The notes beneath the pieces were generated by a model that saw nothing but the letters and a program-made list of their open reading frames with translations, was not told the origin of the DNA and ran no database searches. Shown here in pieces: positions 43,616 through 52,663 of a stretch of 64,000 nucleotides of DNA. The DNA comes from Multivorans sp965232105 (lineage in GTDB: Bacteria; Acidobacteriota; Thermoanaerobaculia; Multivoradales; Multivoraceae). Made by a program: the position numbers and the translations under genes. Where the stretch lies: assembly GCA_965232105.1 (NCBI GenBank), contig OZ246956.1, forward strand, positions 3,162,001-3,226,000, given 5' to 3'. The first letter of the stretch is position 1; each line of letters begins with the position of its first letter.

Positions 43616-46314
43616 TTCGACAGCACGCCGGGGGCACGGACTGGTTCGCGGGCGGCGCGAATCGCGCTGCCCGGACTCTTCCGGCGGTCGTGGGTCTGGC
43701 CGTCATGCTCTGGGCGCAGGCGCTGGTTGGGCAGGAACCGAAGGAGCAGCCGGAGGAACCGCCGTCCGTGGCCGAGGCCACCGAGGGCTACGAGCACCTG
43801 CCCGGGTTCCTCGACCTGTTCTGGGACAGCCGGGGCGGAAGGCTCTTCCTGCGCATCGACGCGCTCGACACGGATCTGCTCTACATCGAGTCGCTCGCCG
43901 CGGGCGTCGGCTCGAATGACATCGGTCTCGACCGGGGCCAGGTCGGGCGTACCCACCTGGCCCGTTTCGAGCGGGTCGGGCCGAAGGTGCTGCTGGTACA
44001 GCAGAACACGCGCTACCGGGCGCTGAGCGACAACGAGGACGAGCGCCGTGCGGTGGCCGACGCCTTTGCCCGCTCCGTGCTCTGGGGCTTCGAGGTCGCT
44101 GCCGAGGACGAAGGCGGAGCGGTCCTCGTGGACGCCACCGCCTTCGTGCTTCGCGACGCGCACGGCGTGGCGGCGCGGCTCCAGCGGAGCGGACAGGGCA
44201 GCTACCAGTTGGATGTGTCGAGGTCGGCGATTCATCGAGCCGGCGTCGCCGCCTTCCCGCGCAACTCGGAACTCGAGGGCACGCAGACGTTCGTGCTGCG
44301 CTCGACGGACCGTGGCCCGGGCCGCTGGGTGAGCCAGGTCGCCCCCTCGCCGGACGCGGTCACGGTGCGCATCCGCCACTCCTTCGTCGCTCTGCCCGAG
44401 CCGGGATACGAGCCGCGCCGGGCGGACCCTCGCTCCGGCTACATCACGACAAGCTACCTGGACTACGCGACGCCGATCGAGGCACCGCTCGAGACGAGCT
44501 ACGCCGTTCGCCACCGCCTGCGGAAGCGGAATCCGAGCGCCGCCCGAAGCGAGGCGGTCGAACCGATCGTTTATTACCTGGACCGGGGAGCGCCGGAACC
44601 GATCCGGTCGGCGCTGCTCGACGGCGCGCGATGGTGGAACGAGGCCTTTGAGGCGGCGGGCTACATCGATGCGTTCCGGGTGGACCTGCTGCCGGAGGGG
44701 GCGGACCCGCTCGACATCCGCTACAACGTGATCCAGTGGGTCCACCGTTCGACTCGCGGATGGTCCTACGGCGGTTCGGTGACCGATCCGCGGACGGGCG
44801 AGATCCTGAAGGGCGTCGTGACGCTCGGATCCCTGCGCGTGCGACAGGACTTCCTGATCGCCCAGGGTCTGCTCTCGCCCTTCGAGGATGCGGATTCGTC
44901 GACCCGGAGCCTCACCGAAATGGCCCTGGCCAGGCTGCGCCAGCTCTCGGCCCACGAAGTGGGTCACACGATCGGACTGGTCCACAACTTCGCCTCCAGC
45001 GTCGACGGACCGGCCGGTCGTGAGTCGGTCATGGACTATCCGCATCCACTGGCCAGCCTGGGCGAGGACGGCACGATCGACCTGGGCGCCGCCTACGATG
45101 TCGGCGTCGGCGAATGGGACAAGCGGGCGATCCTCTACGGCTACGCGGACTTTCCCGAGGGCATGAACGAGGCGGCGGAACTCGACGCCATCCTGCAGGG
45201 GACGATCGCCGCCGGGCTTCACTTCATCAGCGACGAGGACGCGCGGCCGGTGGGCGGCGCCCATCCGCTGGCCCACCTTTGGGACAACGGCCGTTCGGCG
45301 GCCGAGGAACTTCGGCGCGTCCTGTCCGTTCGGCGGGCGGCGCTCGACCGCTTCTCCGAGCGCAGCATCCGCATCGGCGATCCGCTGTCGCGGCTCGAGG
45401 ACGTCCTGACGCCTCTGTACCTGTTGCATCGCTATCAGGTCGAGGCGGCGGCGAAGGTCGTGGGCGGCGTCGACTACAGCTACGCCGTGCGCGGCGACGG
45501 TCGCGCGCCGGTGTCGCTGCTGCCGCCGGCAATGCAGCTCGACGCCCTCGACGCGCTGCTTCAGACGGTCGATGCGGCGGAACTCACCCTGCCGGAGCGG
45601 ATCCTCGACCTGATTCCGCCGCCGTCCCCGGGGCGGGGACGCGGCCGGGAGCAACTGCCGTCCCGCGCCGGTCCGGCCTTCGACCCGGTGGCCGCCGCCG
45701 AACTCGCCGCGGACCTGACCTTCGGGATGATCCTGGACGATTCGCGAGCCACGAGATTGATCGATCATCACGCGCGCGATCCGGAGCAGCCGGGGCTGGG
45801 CGGAGTCCTGGAGCGGCTGCTCGACGCGACCTGGCGCGCCGATTCGGCGCCGGGCCTGGCCGGGGAGGTCGGTCGCGCGGTGGACGCGGCCATGTTGCGG
45901 CGCCTGTTCGCCCTGGCGTCCGGAGCGCCGGTCGGGAGCGCACGGGCGGGAGTGCCGACCAATCTCGCCGCTTCCGGCCCGGCGGTTTCGGCCGCCTCGC
46001 CGCAGGTCAGGGCCGTGGCCATGACGGCGGTGAACGGGCTTGGGGAGTGGCTCGCCGCCAATCCGGGTCCGACCTCGGGCGCCGACCGCGCCGAGCGTCG
46101 TCACCGATCGCATGCGGCGTGGCAGATCGATCGCTTCCTCGACGATCCGCGCTCCGTTGCCCTGCCGCGGCCGTTGCGGGCGCCGGACGGCTCGCCGATC
46201 GGTTGCAGCGTCGGCCCCGGCGGGTTGGCGTTCGGGGCCTGGAGCGCCGAGCCGCCCTGGCTGACGGAGGTGTCGGGCCTGTTGGGGGCGCCGTGGGGCG
46301 CGTCGCCGCCATGA
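43612..46314 (+). CDS. Secreted zinc metalloprotease of the metzincin type (DUF5117/DUF4953-like)
   Basis: A 900-residue exported protein. The hydrophobic segment TLPAVVGLAVMLWAQALVGQ is the probable signal. A DUF5117-like beta-rich N-terminal region (GRLFLRIDALDTDLLYIESLAAGVGSNDIG split by turns) precedes the catalytic domain. The zinc motif HEVGHTIGLVH (His448, Glu449, His452, His458) is an HExxHxxGxxH metzincin site; VMDYPHP provides the Met-turn. Start GTG overlaps the isocitrate lyase stop (GTGA). Its own stop overlaps the first ATG of the start-region repeats before the M20 gene. Substrate unknown; large secreted peptidases of this kind are common in Acidobacteria and Bacteroidota. Confidence 0.85.
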   Translation: MIRQHAGGTDWFAGGANRAARTLPAVVGLAVMLWAQALVGQEPKEQPEEPPSVAEATEGYEHLPGFLDLFWDSRGGRLFLRIDALDTDLLYIESLAAGVGSNDIGLDRGQVGRTHLARFERVGPKVLLVQQNTRYRALSDNEDERRAVADAFARSVLWGFEVAAEDEGGAVLVDATAFVLRDAHGVAARLQRSGQGSYQLDVSRSAIHRAGVAAFPRNSELEGTQTFVLRSTDRGPGRWVSQVAPSPDAVTVRIRHSFVALPEPGYEPRRADPRSGYITTSYLDYATPIEAPLETSYAVRHRLRKRNPSAARSEAVEPIVYYLDRGAPEPIRSALLDGARWWNEAFEAAGYIDAFRVDLLPEGADPLDIRYNVIQWVHRSTRGWSYGGSVTDPRTGEILKGVVTLGSLRVRQDFLIAQGLLSPFEDADSSTRSLTEMALARLRQLSAHEVGHTIGLVHNFASSVDGPAGRESVMDYPHPLASLGEDGTIDLGAAYDVGVGEWDKRAILYGYADFPEGMNEAAELDAILQGTIAAGLHFISDEDARPVGGAHPLAHLWDNGRSAAEELRRVLSVRRAALDRFSERSIRIGDPLSRLEDVLTPLYLLHRYQVEAAAKVVGGVDYSYAVRGDGRAPVSLLPPAMQLDALDALLQTVDAAELTLPERILDLIPPPSPGRGRGREQLPSRAGPAFDPVAAAELAADLTFGMILDDSRATRLIDHHARDPEQPGLGGVLERLLDATWRADSAPGLAGEVGRAVDAAMLRRLFALASGAPVGSARAGVPTNLAASGPAVSAASPQVRAVAMTAVNGLGEWLAANPGPTSGADRAERRHRSHAAWQIDRFLDDPRSVALPRPLRAPDGSPIGCSVGPGGLAFGAWSAEPPWLTEVSGLLGAPWGASPP

Positions 46315-46393
46315 CCGTCGCTGAGGCCGCCATGACTGTCGCTGAGGCCGTTATGACTGTCGCGCCGCCGCGATGACTGTGGCCGAAGCCGCC
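46311..46393 (+). repeat. Tandem duplication of a translation-start region
   Basis: Four near-copies of ATGACYGTCGCTGAGGCC in a row: 46311-46331 and 46332-46352 (21 bp each), a diverged 20 bp copy at 46353-46372, and 46373-46393, which is the real start of the M20 gene. The first ATG overlaps the TGA of the metalloprotease gene (ATGA) and would have been a normal coupled start, but the 20 bp copy puts copies 1-3 out of frame with the M20 gene. Confidence 0.75.
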
Positions 46394-47599
46394 GTCCTGC
46401 AGCGGCTTCCCGCCGCGGTCGCCGGCCTCTACGACGTCGGCGAGGTGGAGGAACTCGTCGGTCTGCGCCGTGCGCTCCACGCGGATCCCGAACTCTCGCT
46501 CCAGGAGGAGCGGACCGCCGCGCGCCTGGAGGAGACGCTGGTCGGGCTCGGCGTGCGCGACGTGACGCGGGTTGCCGGCACGGGCGTCGTCGGCCGGATT
46601 CCCGGCCGTGAGTCCGGCGCGCCGACGGTCGCGGTACGCGGGGACATCGACGCCCTGCCGATCCTCGAAGACACGGGCCTAGCCTTCGCCTCCCGCAACG
46701 ACGGCGTGATGCACGCCTGCGGGCACGATGTCCACGCTTCGTGGACGGTCGCCGCGGCCCGCCTGCTCCAGGCGGAGCCCGCGGCCGGCGACGTGCTGTT
46801 CGTGCTCCAGCCCGCGGAGGAGACCGGGGAAGGCGCAGCCGCCGTGCTGGCGACCGGTGTTTTGGACGAGGTCTCGGCGATCTTCGGAGCGCACGTCGAC
46901 CTGACCTTCGAGGTCGGCCAGGCGATGGTCCAGGAGGGCGCCGTGGGCGCCGCGGCGGACCGGTTCGAGGTCGAGCTTCTGGGGCAGGGCGCGCACGGCG
47001 CAAGGCCTCACCAGGGCCTGGACCCGATCGTCGGCGCGGCGCAGGTCGTTTCCGCTCTTCAGACGGTCGTCTCCCGGCGGGTGCCGCCCGACCAGCCGGC
47101 GGTCGTCACGGTCGGCGCGATCGAAGCTGGCACGGCCCACAACGTGATCCCGGATCGGGCGGTGCTCAAGGGGACCCTCCGCTCACTCGATCCCGAGGTG
47201 CGCCGACTACTCGCGGACGAGGTCAGGCATGTTGCCGAATCGGTCGCTGCCGCGTGTCGCCTCGAGGCCCGGGTGCGGATGCTCCAGGGAACGCCGACGG
47301 TGCTGAACGACGAACGCGCCGCGGCCTGGGCCCGCGAAGCCGCGGCTTCCGTGATCGGCGCGGAGGCGGTCAAGCCGCTTCCGGTCGCGAACATGGGCGG
47401 CGAGGACTTCGCCTTCTACCAGGAACGGATTCCGGGCTGCTTCATCCGGGTGGGCGCGCGGCTGCCGGGTGACGCGATCGTGGGCGCCCACACGCCGTAC
47501 TTCGCGCCGGCCGAGGAGGCCATCTTCGTCGGCGGCGCCCTGCTGGCGGCGGCCGCCCGGCGGGCGTCGTCGGAGCTGGCGGCGGCCGACCGGCGCTAG
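46373..47599 (+). CDS. M20D amidohydrolase (N-acyl-amino-acid/IAA-amino-acid hydrolase type)
   Basis: A 408-residue cytoplasmic amidohydrolase. Zinc ligands occur in RGDIDALPILE (Asp), HACGHDVHASW (Cys and two His), PAEETGEGA (Glu/Glu), HGARPHQGLDP and, near the end, NMGGEDFAFY. This is the typical binuclear-metal M20D order (hippurate hydrolase, IAA-amino acid hydrolase, carboxypeptidase Ss1). No signal peptide is seen. The gene follows the metalloprotease across 58 bp occupied by start-region repeats, and precedes a long inverted repeat. Substrate cannot be told from sequence. Confidence 0.9.
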   Translation: MTVAEAAVLQRLPAAVAGLYDVGEVEELVGLRRALHADPELSLQEERTAARLEETLVGLGVRDVTRVAGTGVVGRIPGRESGAPTVAVRGDIDALPILEDTGLAFASRNDGVMHACGHDVHASWTVAAARLLQAEPAAGDVLFVLQPAEETGEGAAAVLATGVLDEVSAIFGAHVDLTFEVGQAMVQEGAVGAAADRFEVELLGQGAHGARPHQGLDPIVGAAQVVSALQTVVSRRVPPDQPAVVTVGAIEAGTAHNVIPDRAVLKGTLRSLDPEVRRLLADEVRHVAESVAAACRLEARVRMLQGTPTVLNDERAAAWAREAAASVIGAEAVKPLPVANMGGEDFAFYQERIPGCFIRVGARLPGDAIVGAHTPYFAPAEEAIFVGGALLAAAARRASSELAAADRR

Positions 47600-47645
47600 C
47601 CGACACCGGCGGCCGGCGCGCGGCGCGGCGGGCCGCTCAGTCAAG

Positions 47646-47731
47646 AGAGGCGGAGCGGCGTGCTGCTGTCCACTGGGGAGGTAGTCAGTTGACGTCACAC
47701 ACTTCAATGAGGAGCGTGCCGCTCCGCCTCT
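47646..47731. repeat. Long inverted repeat between convergent genes
   Basis: Two 19 bp arms (47646-47664 and 47713-47731) are inverted copies with 17 matches, 14 of them continuous (AGAGGCGGAGCGGC and its complement), separated by 48 bp. The element lies in the 202 bp gap between the M20 gene and the fabI-like gene that converge here, so it could be a bidirectional terminator or a remnant of a small mobile (MITE-like) element. There is no flanking direct repeat that I could identify with confidence. Confidence 0.65.
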
Positions 47732-47801
47732 GCTTCGGTTTACGCACGCGGAGGGGGAGGGTTTCGAGCGCCGCACCTGGTTGCGGCCTCGGCGGCGCCG
47801 T

Positions 47802-48653
47802 CTAGCGGCTCTTCTTGTCCCGGTCCGGATGCCGCATCGCGGTGATGTTGAAGCCGGCGTCGACGAAGTGGATGCCGCCGGTGGTTCCCGCGCTCAGATC
47901 GGAGAGCAGGTAGGCGGCCGTGGCGCCCACGTCGTCCACCGTGATGTTGCGGCCGAGCGGCGCCCGTTCCGGCATGACCTTCAGCACGCCTCGCATGCCG
48001 GACACTCCCGAGGCGGCCAGGGTCCTCACCGGGCCGGCGGAAATCCCGTGAACGCGGATGTTCTTCGGCCCCAGGTCGACGGCCAGGTAGCGGACCGAGG
48101 CCTCGAGCGCCGCCTTGGCGATGCCCATCACGTTGTAGTTGGGGGTCGCCTTGGTCGCCCCGTAGTAGGTCATCGCGATCATGCTGCCGCCGCCGGTCAT
48201 CAGCGGTTCGGCGGCCCGGGCGAGGGCGATCAGGGAGTAGCAACTGATGTCGAGGGCGGTGGCGAATCCGGCCCGCGAGGTGTCGACCGTCCGGCCCAGC
48301 AGGTCCTCCCGGTTCGCGAAGGCCACCGAGTGGACGAGGAAATCCAGGCGCCCCCAGCGCTCCTTCAGGATGGCGAACACGTTGTCGATCTGGCCGTCGT
48401 CCGTCACGTCGAGCGGTTCGACGAAGGTCGAGCCGATGCTCTCGGCCAGCGGCCGGACCCGGCGTTCCAGGGCGTCGCCCTGGAACGTGAAAGCGAGTTC
48501 CGCGCCTTCCGTGTGGGCGCGCCGCGCAATGCCCCAGGCCAGCGAGCGCTTGTTCGCCGTGCCGACGATCAGTCCGCGGCGACCGGCCAGCAGCCCGCCG
48601 GAGGCGGCAGTTCCCGACCGGGCATCGACGGGAGGTGATTCGGACGCGGTCAC
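47802..48653 (-). CDS. fabI: Enoyl-[acyl-carrier-protein] reductase (NADH), FabI type
   Basis: A 283-residue short-chain dehydrogenase reducing trans-2-enoyl-ACP in fatty acid synthesis. An N-terminal extension of about 20 residues precedes GRRGLIVGTANKRSLAWGIA, the FabI-specific nucleotide-binding motif with the non-canonical glycine spacing. The catalytic pair is Tyr/Lys in YNVMGIAK (Y-x6-K) after SMIAMTYYGATKATPN. AGPVRTLAASGVSG and GGIHFVDAGFNI are diagnostic. The target of triclosan-like inhibitors is thus present here. It is convergent with the M20 gene and divergent from the transporter gene at 48752. Confidence 0.94.
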   Translation of the reverse strand: MTASESPPVDARSGTAASGGLLAGRRGLIVGTANKRSLAWGIARRAHTEGAELAFTFQGDALERRVRPLAESIGSTFVEPLDVTDDGQIDNVFAILKERWGRLDFLVHSVAFANREDLLGRTVDTSRAGFATALDISCYSLIALARAAEPLMTGGGSMIAMTYYGATKATPNYNVMGIAKAALEASVRYLAVDLGPKNIRVHGISAGPVRTLAASGVSGMRGVLKVMPERAPLGRNITVDDVGATAAYLLSDLSAGTTGGIHFVDAGFNITAMRHPDRDKKSR

Positions 48654-48751
48654 GGGCGGCGGGATTGTACACCTGAAGCGCGGTGTGTCGGGCCCGCGGA
48701 CCGGGCGGGGGAGCGTGAGCGGCGGAAGGCGGGATGCCGCGCCGTGGTTGA

Positions 48752-49666
48752 ATGCCGTGCATGGTTTCGGCGCTCGGCATCGTCCTGGTCGTCGGCGCGA
48801 CGCTCTGCTTCTCGCTGTTCGACCTGCTCCGCAAGAAGCTCACGGGACGGCTGAGCGACGCCTTCCTGGTCATGGTTCTGGCGCTGGGGGCGGTGCCCCT
48901 GTATGGCGTCTGGTTGGCGGTGCAACCGCCGCCAGGCGTGAGTTCGGCGTACGTCTGGCCGGGGCTGCTGTCCGTTGCCTGCAACCTGGGCGCGAACTAC
49001 GGTTTCCTGCGTTCGGTCCGATCGGCGGGTCTGAGCGCCGTGATCCCACTGCTTTCGCTGACGCCGGTGTTCACCGCTCTGCTCGGGATCCCGCTGCTCG
49101 GCGAGCTGCCCGGCGGTCGGGAGTGGCTTGGTATCGCGATGGTCGTCTGCGGCGCCCTCGCGCTGCAACTGGGTGAGCGCTCCGGCGGCCGGGGCCGCCC
49201 GTGGACGCTGGGTGCGGGCGCCTGGTGGATGATCCTGGTCGCCTTCCTCTGGGCGACGGCGCTACCGCTCGACAAGCTGGCCACCGAGGCCTCGAACGCG
49301 GCCTTCCACGGCCTGGTCATGCACCTGGGGGTCGGGCTCTGTGTCGCGGTCGTCGCGATGCGGGCCTTTCGGAGCGGCCCGGGTCGACGCCGAGACCTCC
49401 CCGGCCGGCGGGGCGTTCGAGTGGATGTCGGAGCGAGAACCTGGGCATTCCTGCTCTCCGCTGTCGTGATCGGAGCAGCGGCCCAGGCGCTCCAGTTGCT
49501 GTCTCTGCAACACGCCTGGGTGGGCTTCGTGGAGACGGTCAAGCGGGGGATCGGGTCGTCGCTGGCGCTGGTCCTCGGCCGCGTGTTCTTTGCCGAGGCG
49601 CTGACGACGCGCAAGGTGGCGAGCGTGACGGCGGTCGCCGCCGGAGTGGCCGTCATGCTCTGGTAG
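48752..49666 (+). CDS. EamA/DMT-superfamily transporter
   Basis: A 304-residue integral membrane protein with about ten hydrophobic helices beginning LGIVLVVGATLCFSLFDLL, arranged as two EamA halves; a basic loop GPGRRRDLPGRRG separates part of the second half. The pattern fits drug/metabolite permeases that exchange small organic solutes. The second ATG at 48761 would shorten it by three residues and could be the real start; neither has a clear ribosome site. Substrate unknown. It is single, divergent from fabI. Confidence 0.85.
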   Translation: MPCMVSALGIVLVVGATLCFSLFDLLRKKLTGRLSDAFLVMVLALGAVPLYGVWLAVQPPPGVSSAYVWPGLLSVACNLGANYGFLRSVRSAGLSAVIPLLSLTPVFTALLGIPLLGELPGGREWLGIAMVVCGALALQLGERSGGRGRPWTLGAGAWWMILVAFLWATALPLDKLATEASNAAFHGLVMHLGVGLCVAVVAMRAFRSGPGRRRDLPGRRGVRVDVGARTWAFLLSAVVIGAAAQALQLLSLQHAWVGFVETVKRGIGSSLALVLGRVFFAEALTTRKVASVTAVAAGVAVMLW

Positions 49667-49728
49667 CCTGCCGTTGCCGCGTCAGACCGTCCGGCGAGCC
49701 GGGAGAGGGCCCGGCGCGGGAACCCGCG

Positions 49729-51714
49729 ATGCGCTCTGCTCCACGTATGGACCCGTCAGCGTTCCTTTCCCGCCGGAGCGGGCGGGGGTTTCCGTGTGGC
49801 GCCCGGCGGCGCCGGACCGTCGTTGCGACGATGGCGCTGGTTGCCGCTCTGGCCGTCGCGGGTCGGGTTTCCGGACAGTCCCTTTCTTCGATCGAGCTGC
49901 CGGAGGGCTTTGCGATCACGCACTTCGCGGAGAACGTGCCCGGCGCCCGGTCGCTCGCCCAGAGTCCGGCCGGCACGGTGTTCGTGGGAACCCGCGCCGA
50001 GGGAAAAGTGTACGCCCTTGTCGATTCGAACGATGACGGGGTTTCCGACCGGCGCTACACCATCGCTTCCGGTCTGAACAATCCGAACGGCGTCGCGTTT
50101 TACGGCGGCGCTCTCCATGTGGCGGAGATCAGCCGGGTCCTCAGGTACCCGGACATCGGAGGGCGGCTCGATACTCCTCCCACGCCCGAGATCGTCACCT
50201 CTTCGCTCCCCTCGGACACGGGGCACGGATGGAAGTTCATCCGGTTCGGTCCGGACGGCAAGCTCTACGTGCCTGTCGGCGCTCCGTGCAATGTCTGCAG
50301 CCGCGCCGACCCCTACGCCGCGATTCTGCGGCTGGCCTCGGACGGCAGCTACAAGGTCGTCGCTCGCGGCGTCAGGAACACCGTCGGCTTCGACTGGCAT
50401 CCCTCGACAGGACAGTTGTGGTTCACCGACAACGGCCGGGACTGGTTGGGGAACGACAGTCCGCCGGACGAACTGAACCTTCTGACGGAGGATGGACAGC
50501 ACTTCGGCTTCCCGCACTGCCACGGTGCGAGTACGGCCGATCCGGGCTTCGGCCAGACCCGAGCCTGTTCGGAGTTCCGGCCGCCGGCGCGGGAGCTGGG
50601 CCCTCACGTCGCGGCTCTCGGGATGCGCTTCTACACCGGTTCGTCCTTTCCCGCCCGCTACCGCGGCCACATCTTCATCGCCGAACACGGTTCCTGGAAT
50701 CGTGACGACCCGATCGGCTACCGGGTCATGGTCGTGCGCCTCGGCGGCAACGGCGTTCCGGTGGCCTACGAGGAGTTCGCCACCGGCTGGCTGCAGGGCT
50801 CGAGGTCCTGGGGAAGACCGGTCGACGTCATGGTGCGGCCCGACGGTTCGCTGCTGGTCTCGGACGATCAACGCGGAGCGATCTACCGGATCGTCCACGG
50901 CGGCGCGACGACCGTGGATCCTCCTCCTGCTCCGCCCCCGCCGCCGCCGCCGCCATCTCCGCCGCCTCCTCCGCCGCCTCCACCATCGCCTCCTCCATCG
51001 CCTCCTCCGCCCGAGCCTTTGCCCGTTTCGGCCGCCATCGAGGTGACGGGGGTGGAGTGTGACGGCCGCCTGTGTGTCGTCCTTGCCGGCGAGACGGTGA
51101 GCCTGAGCGACGCCGGCGCCGGCCCGGTGAGCCGGCGCGTCTGGGACTTCGGCGACGGCGCGTCGTCCCGGGCGGCGGCGCCGGACCATGCCTGGTCCGA
51201 GCCGGGCTTCTATCGGGTGGCGCTGGTCGTGACGGACGCGTCGGGAAAGAGCGCCGAGGACCGGCTCGACTTCCTCGTTCGTCCGGCCCTCCGCCTGGGC
51301 GCCTGCGATCCCGGCCCGGAGGCCCTGTGCCTGCAACACGAGCGCTTCAGCGTGGAGGTCGAGTGGCGGCCGGAGGTCGGCGCCGAGCCTGGCCCCGGGC
51401 GGGTCGTTCCCGCGGGCGCCGACGACGCGGGTATGTTCCGGTTCTTCGACGGCGACAACTGGGAGATCCTGATCAAGGTGCTGAACGGCTGCGACGTCAA
51501 CGGTCACTGGTGGGTGTACGGGGCGTCGACGACGACTCTCGGCTACCTGGTCCGCGTGACGGACACGGCGACGGGTGATGTCCGGAAGTACCGGAACGAG
51601 CCCGGCCGGTCGGCGGCCGCGATCACGGACGCCAGGGCCTTCCCCGCCGCCTGCCAGGAACCCGCGGCGGACGCTCGTTGGCGACACGGGGGCAAGCGAT
51701 CCGGCAATCGCTGA
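49729..51714 (+). CDS. PQQ-dependent sugar (sorbosone) dehydrogenase-like protein with PKD domain
   Basis: A 661-residue exported protein. The catalytic part (about 40-400) is a six-bladed propeller: ELPEGFAITHFAENVPGARS, VAEISRVLRYPDIGG, GHGWKFIRFGPDGKLYV, NTVGFDWHP and FTDNGRDWLGND, as in soluble aldose/sorbosone dehydrogenases. A Pro-rich linker (nearly all Pro with a few Ser/Ala, encoded at 50926-51018) leads to a PKD domain (RRVWDFGDGASS) and a C-terminal domain with CLQHERFSVEVEW and GMFRFFDGDNWEILIKV, a module I know from acidobacterial secreted proteins. Best signal start is ambiguous: an ATG at 49831 begins a hydrophobic core MALVAALAVAGRVSG. Paralogue at 52664. Confidence 0.82.
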   Translation: MRSAPRMDPSAFLSRRSGRGFPCGARRRRTVVATMALVAALAVAGRVSGQSLSSIELPEGFAITHFAENVPGARSLAQSPAGTVFVGTRAEGKVYALVDSNDDGVSDRRYTIASGLNNPNGVAFYGGALHVAEISRVLRYPDIGGRLDTPPTPEIVTSSLPSDTGHGWKFIRFGPDGKLYVPVGAPCNVCSRADPYAAILRLASDGSYKVVARGVRNTVGFDWHPSTGQLWFTDNGRDWLGNDSPPDELNLLTEDGQHFGFPHCHGASTADPGFGQTRACSEFRPPARELGPHVAALGMRFYTGSSFPARYRGHIFIAEHGSWNRDDPIGYRVMVVRLGGNGVPVAYEEFATGWLQGSRSWGRPVDVMVRPDGSLLVSDDQRGAIYRIVHGGATTVDPPPAPPPPPPPPSPPPPPPPPPSPPPSPPPPEPLPVSAAIEVTGVECDGRLCVVLAGETVSLSDAGAGPVSRRVWDFGDGASSRAAAPDHAWSEPGFYRVALVVTDASGKSAEDRLDFLVRPALRLGACDPGPEALCLQHERFSVEVEWRPEVGAEPGPGRVVPAGADDAGMFRFFDGDNWEILIKVLNGCDVNGHWWVYGASTTTLGYLVRVTDTATGDVRKYRNEPGRSAAAITDARAFPAACQEPAADARWRHGGKRSGNR

Positions 51715-51835
51715 AGGCCGGGATCGGGATACGCTTTAGGTCCCTTGCCGGGCACTCTGCCGCCACCGGCATGCCTCGCTCCCGTGGATGTCTCCGAGCG
51801 GCGGCATCCTCTGAAGCAAGGAGAACGAGACTGAC

Positions 51836-52615
51836 ATGACGACCCATGACCCGACATCGACGCCGGCTGATCCCTCCGCTTTCGAGGGCCTCCGGGAGAA
51901 CCTGGATGCCGTCGGCGCGCTCCTCCGCGAGACGGCTGCCCGGGCGGCGGAAACCGAAGCCCGAGCGGCGGAGAACCACAAGCGGGCCATGAGGGAGATG
52001 GCTGAACTCAGAGAGTCTCGCTGGGAGGCCGAACGCCTGATGAAGGAGCGGCAGAGGAAGGCCGACAAGCGGCAGAGGAAGGCCGACAAGCGGCAGAGGA
52101 AGGCCGACAGGCGGCAGAAGGAGCTCGACCGTCAGATGAGGGAGACCGACAGTCAGATGCAGGAGACCGACCGCCGGTTGAAGAAGGCGGAGGACCTGTT
52201 CACGACTCAGTGGGGCAGGCTGATGGAAAGCCTGGTCCGAGGCGACCTGGTGGCCCTTCTGAACGAGCGCGGCATCGAGGTGGAGCGGACTCTCCAGCGA
52301 GTCGAGAGCCGCCGCGGCGGCCGGCACTTCGAGGTCGACCTCCTGGCGGTCAACGGCCGCGAGGTCGTCGTCGTGGAGGTGAAGACGACGCTGCGGTCCG
52401 AAGGCGTGACGAAGTTCCTGTCCAAGCTGTCGGAGTTCCTGGACTGGTGCGCGGAGTACCGCGGCAGGCGAATCCTGGGCGCCGTGGCGTACCTGGACGG
52501 CGCCGAGTCGGTGACGAAGTACGCGGAACGCAGCGGGCTGTTCGTCATCCGCGCGACCGGAAGCAGCGCCAGCCTCCTGAACGAGCCGGGATTCGAGCCC
52601 CGCGTCTTTTCCTGA
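51836..52615 (+). CDS. Coiled-coil PD-(D/E)XK nuclease-fold protein (DUF3782-like)
   Basis: A 259-residue protein. The first ~125 residues are a highly charged coiled coil containing three exact or near-exact heptads RQRKADK (see repeat at 52049). The C-terminal domain (about 125-259) has the PD-(D/E)XK core: Asp168 in HFEVDLLAV and Glu181-Val-Lys183 in VVVVEVKTTL, after RGDLVALLNERGIEV. DUF3782-like proteins with this layout are widespread and uncharacterised; nuclease activity is predicted from the intact catalytic residues. AAGGAG lies upstream of the ATG. It separates two paralogous sugar dehydrogenase genes. Possible role in DNA processing or defence is inferred. Confidence 0.82.
   Translation: MTTHDPTSTPADPSAFEGLRENLDAVGALLRETAARAAETEARAAENHKRAMREMAELRESRWEAERLMKERQRKADKRQRKADKRQRKADRRQKELDRQMRETDSQMQETDRRLKKAEDLFTTQWGRLMESLVRGDLVALLNERGIEVERTLQRVESRRGGRHFEVDLLAVNGREVVVVEVKTTLRSEGVTKFLSKLSEFLDWCAEYRGRRILGAVAYLDGAESVTKYAERSGLFVIRATGSSASLLNEPGFEPRVFS
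52049..52111 (+). repeat. 21 bp in-frame tandem repeat, three units
   Basis: The unit CGGCAGAGGAAGGCCGACAAG occurs at 52049-52069 and 52070-52090, and again at 52091-52111 with one A-to-G change (Lys to Arg). It encodes a heptad RQRKADK, extending a coiled coil. Being a multiple of three and of seven residues, copies can be gained or lost without breaking the protein. Confidence 0.85.
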
Positions 52616-52663
52616 CCGGTCGTTGGATCGACCTGAGCCCAATCAACTCAAGGAGTTACTTAC

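Noticed and set aside
43408..46113. 901-codon minus-strand frame over the metalloprotease
   Set aside because: Shadow; the plus strand has signal peptide and HExxHxxGxxH.
50926..51018. Pro-rich CCG/CCT tract considered as a CRISPR-like or microsatellite array
   Set aside because: It is in frame and encodes the linker between the sugar dehydrogenase and PKD domains.
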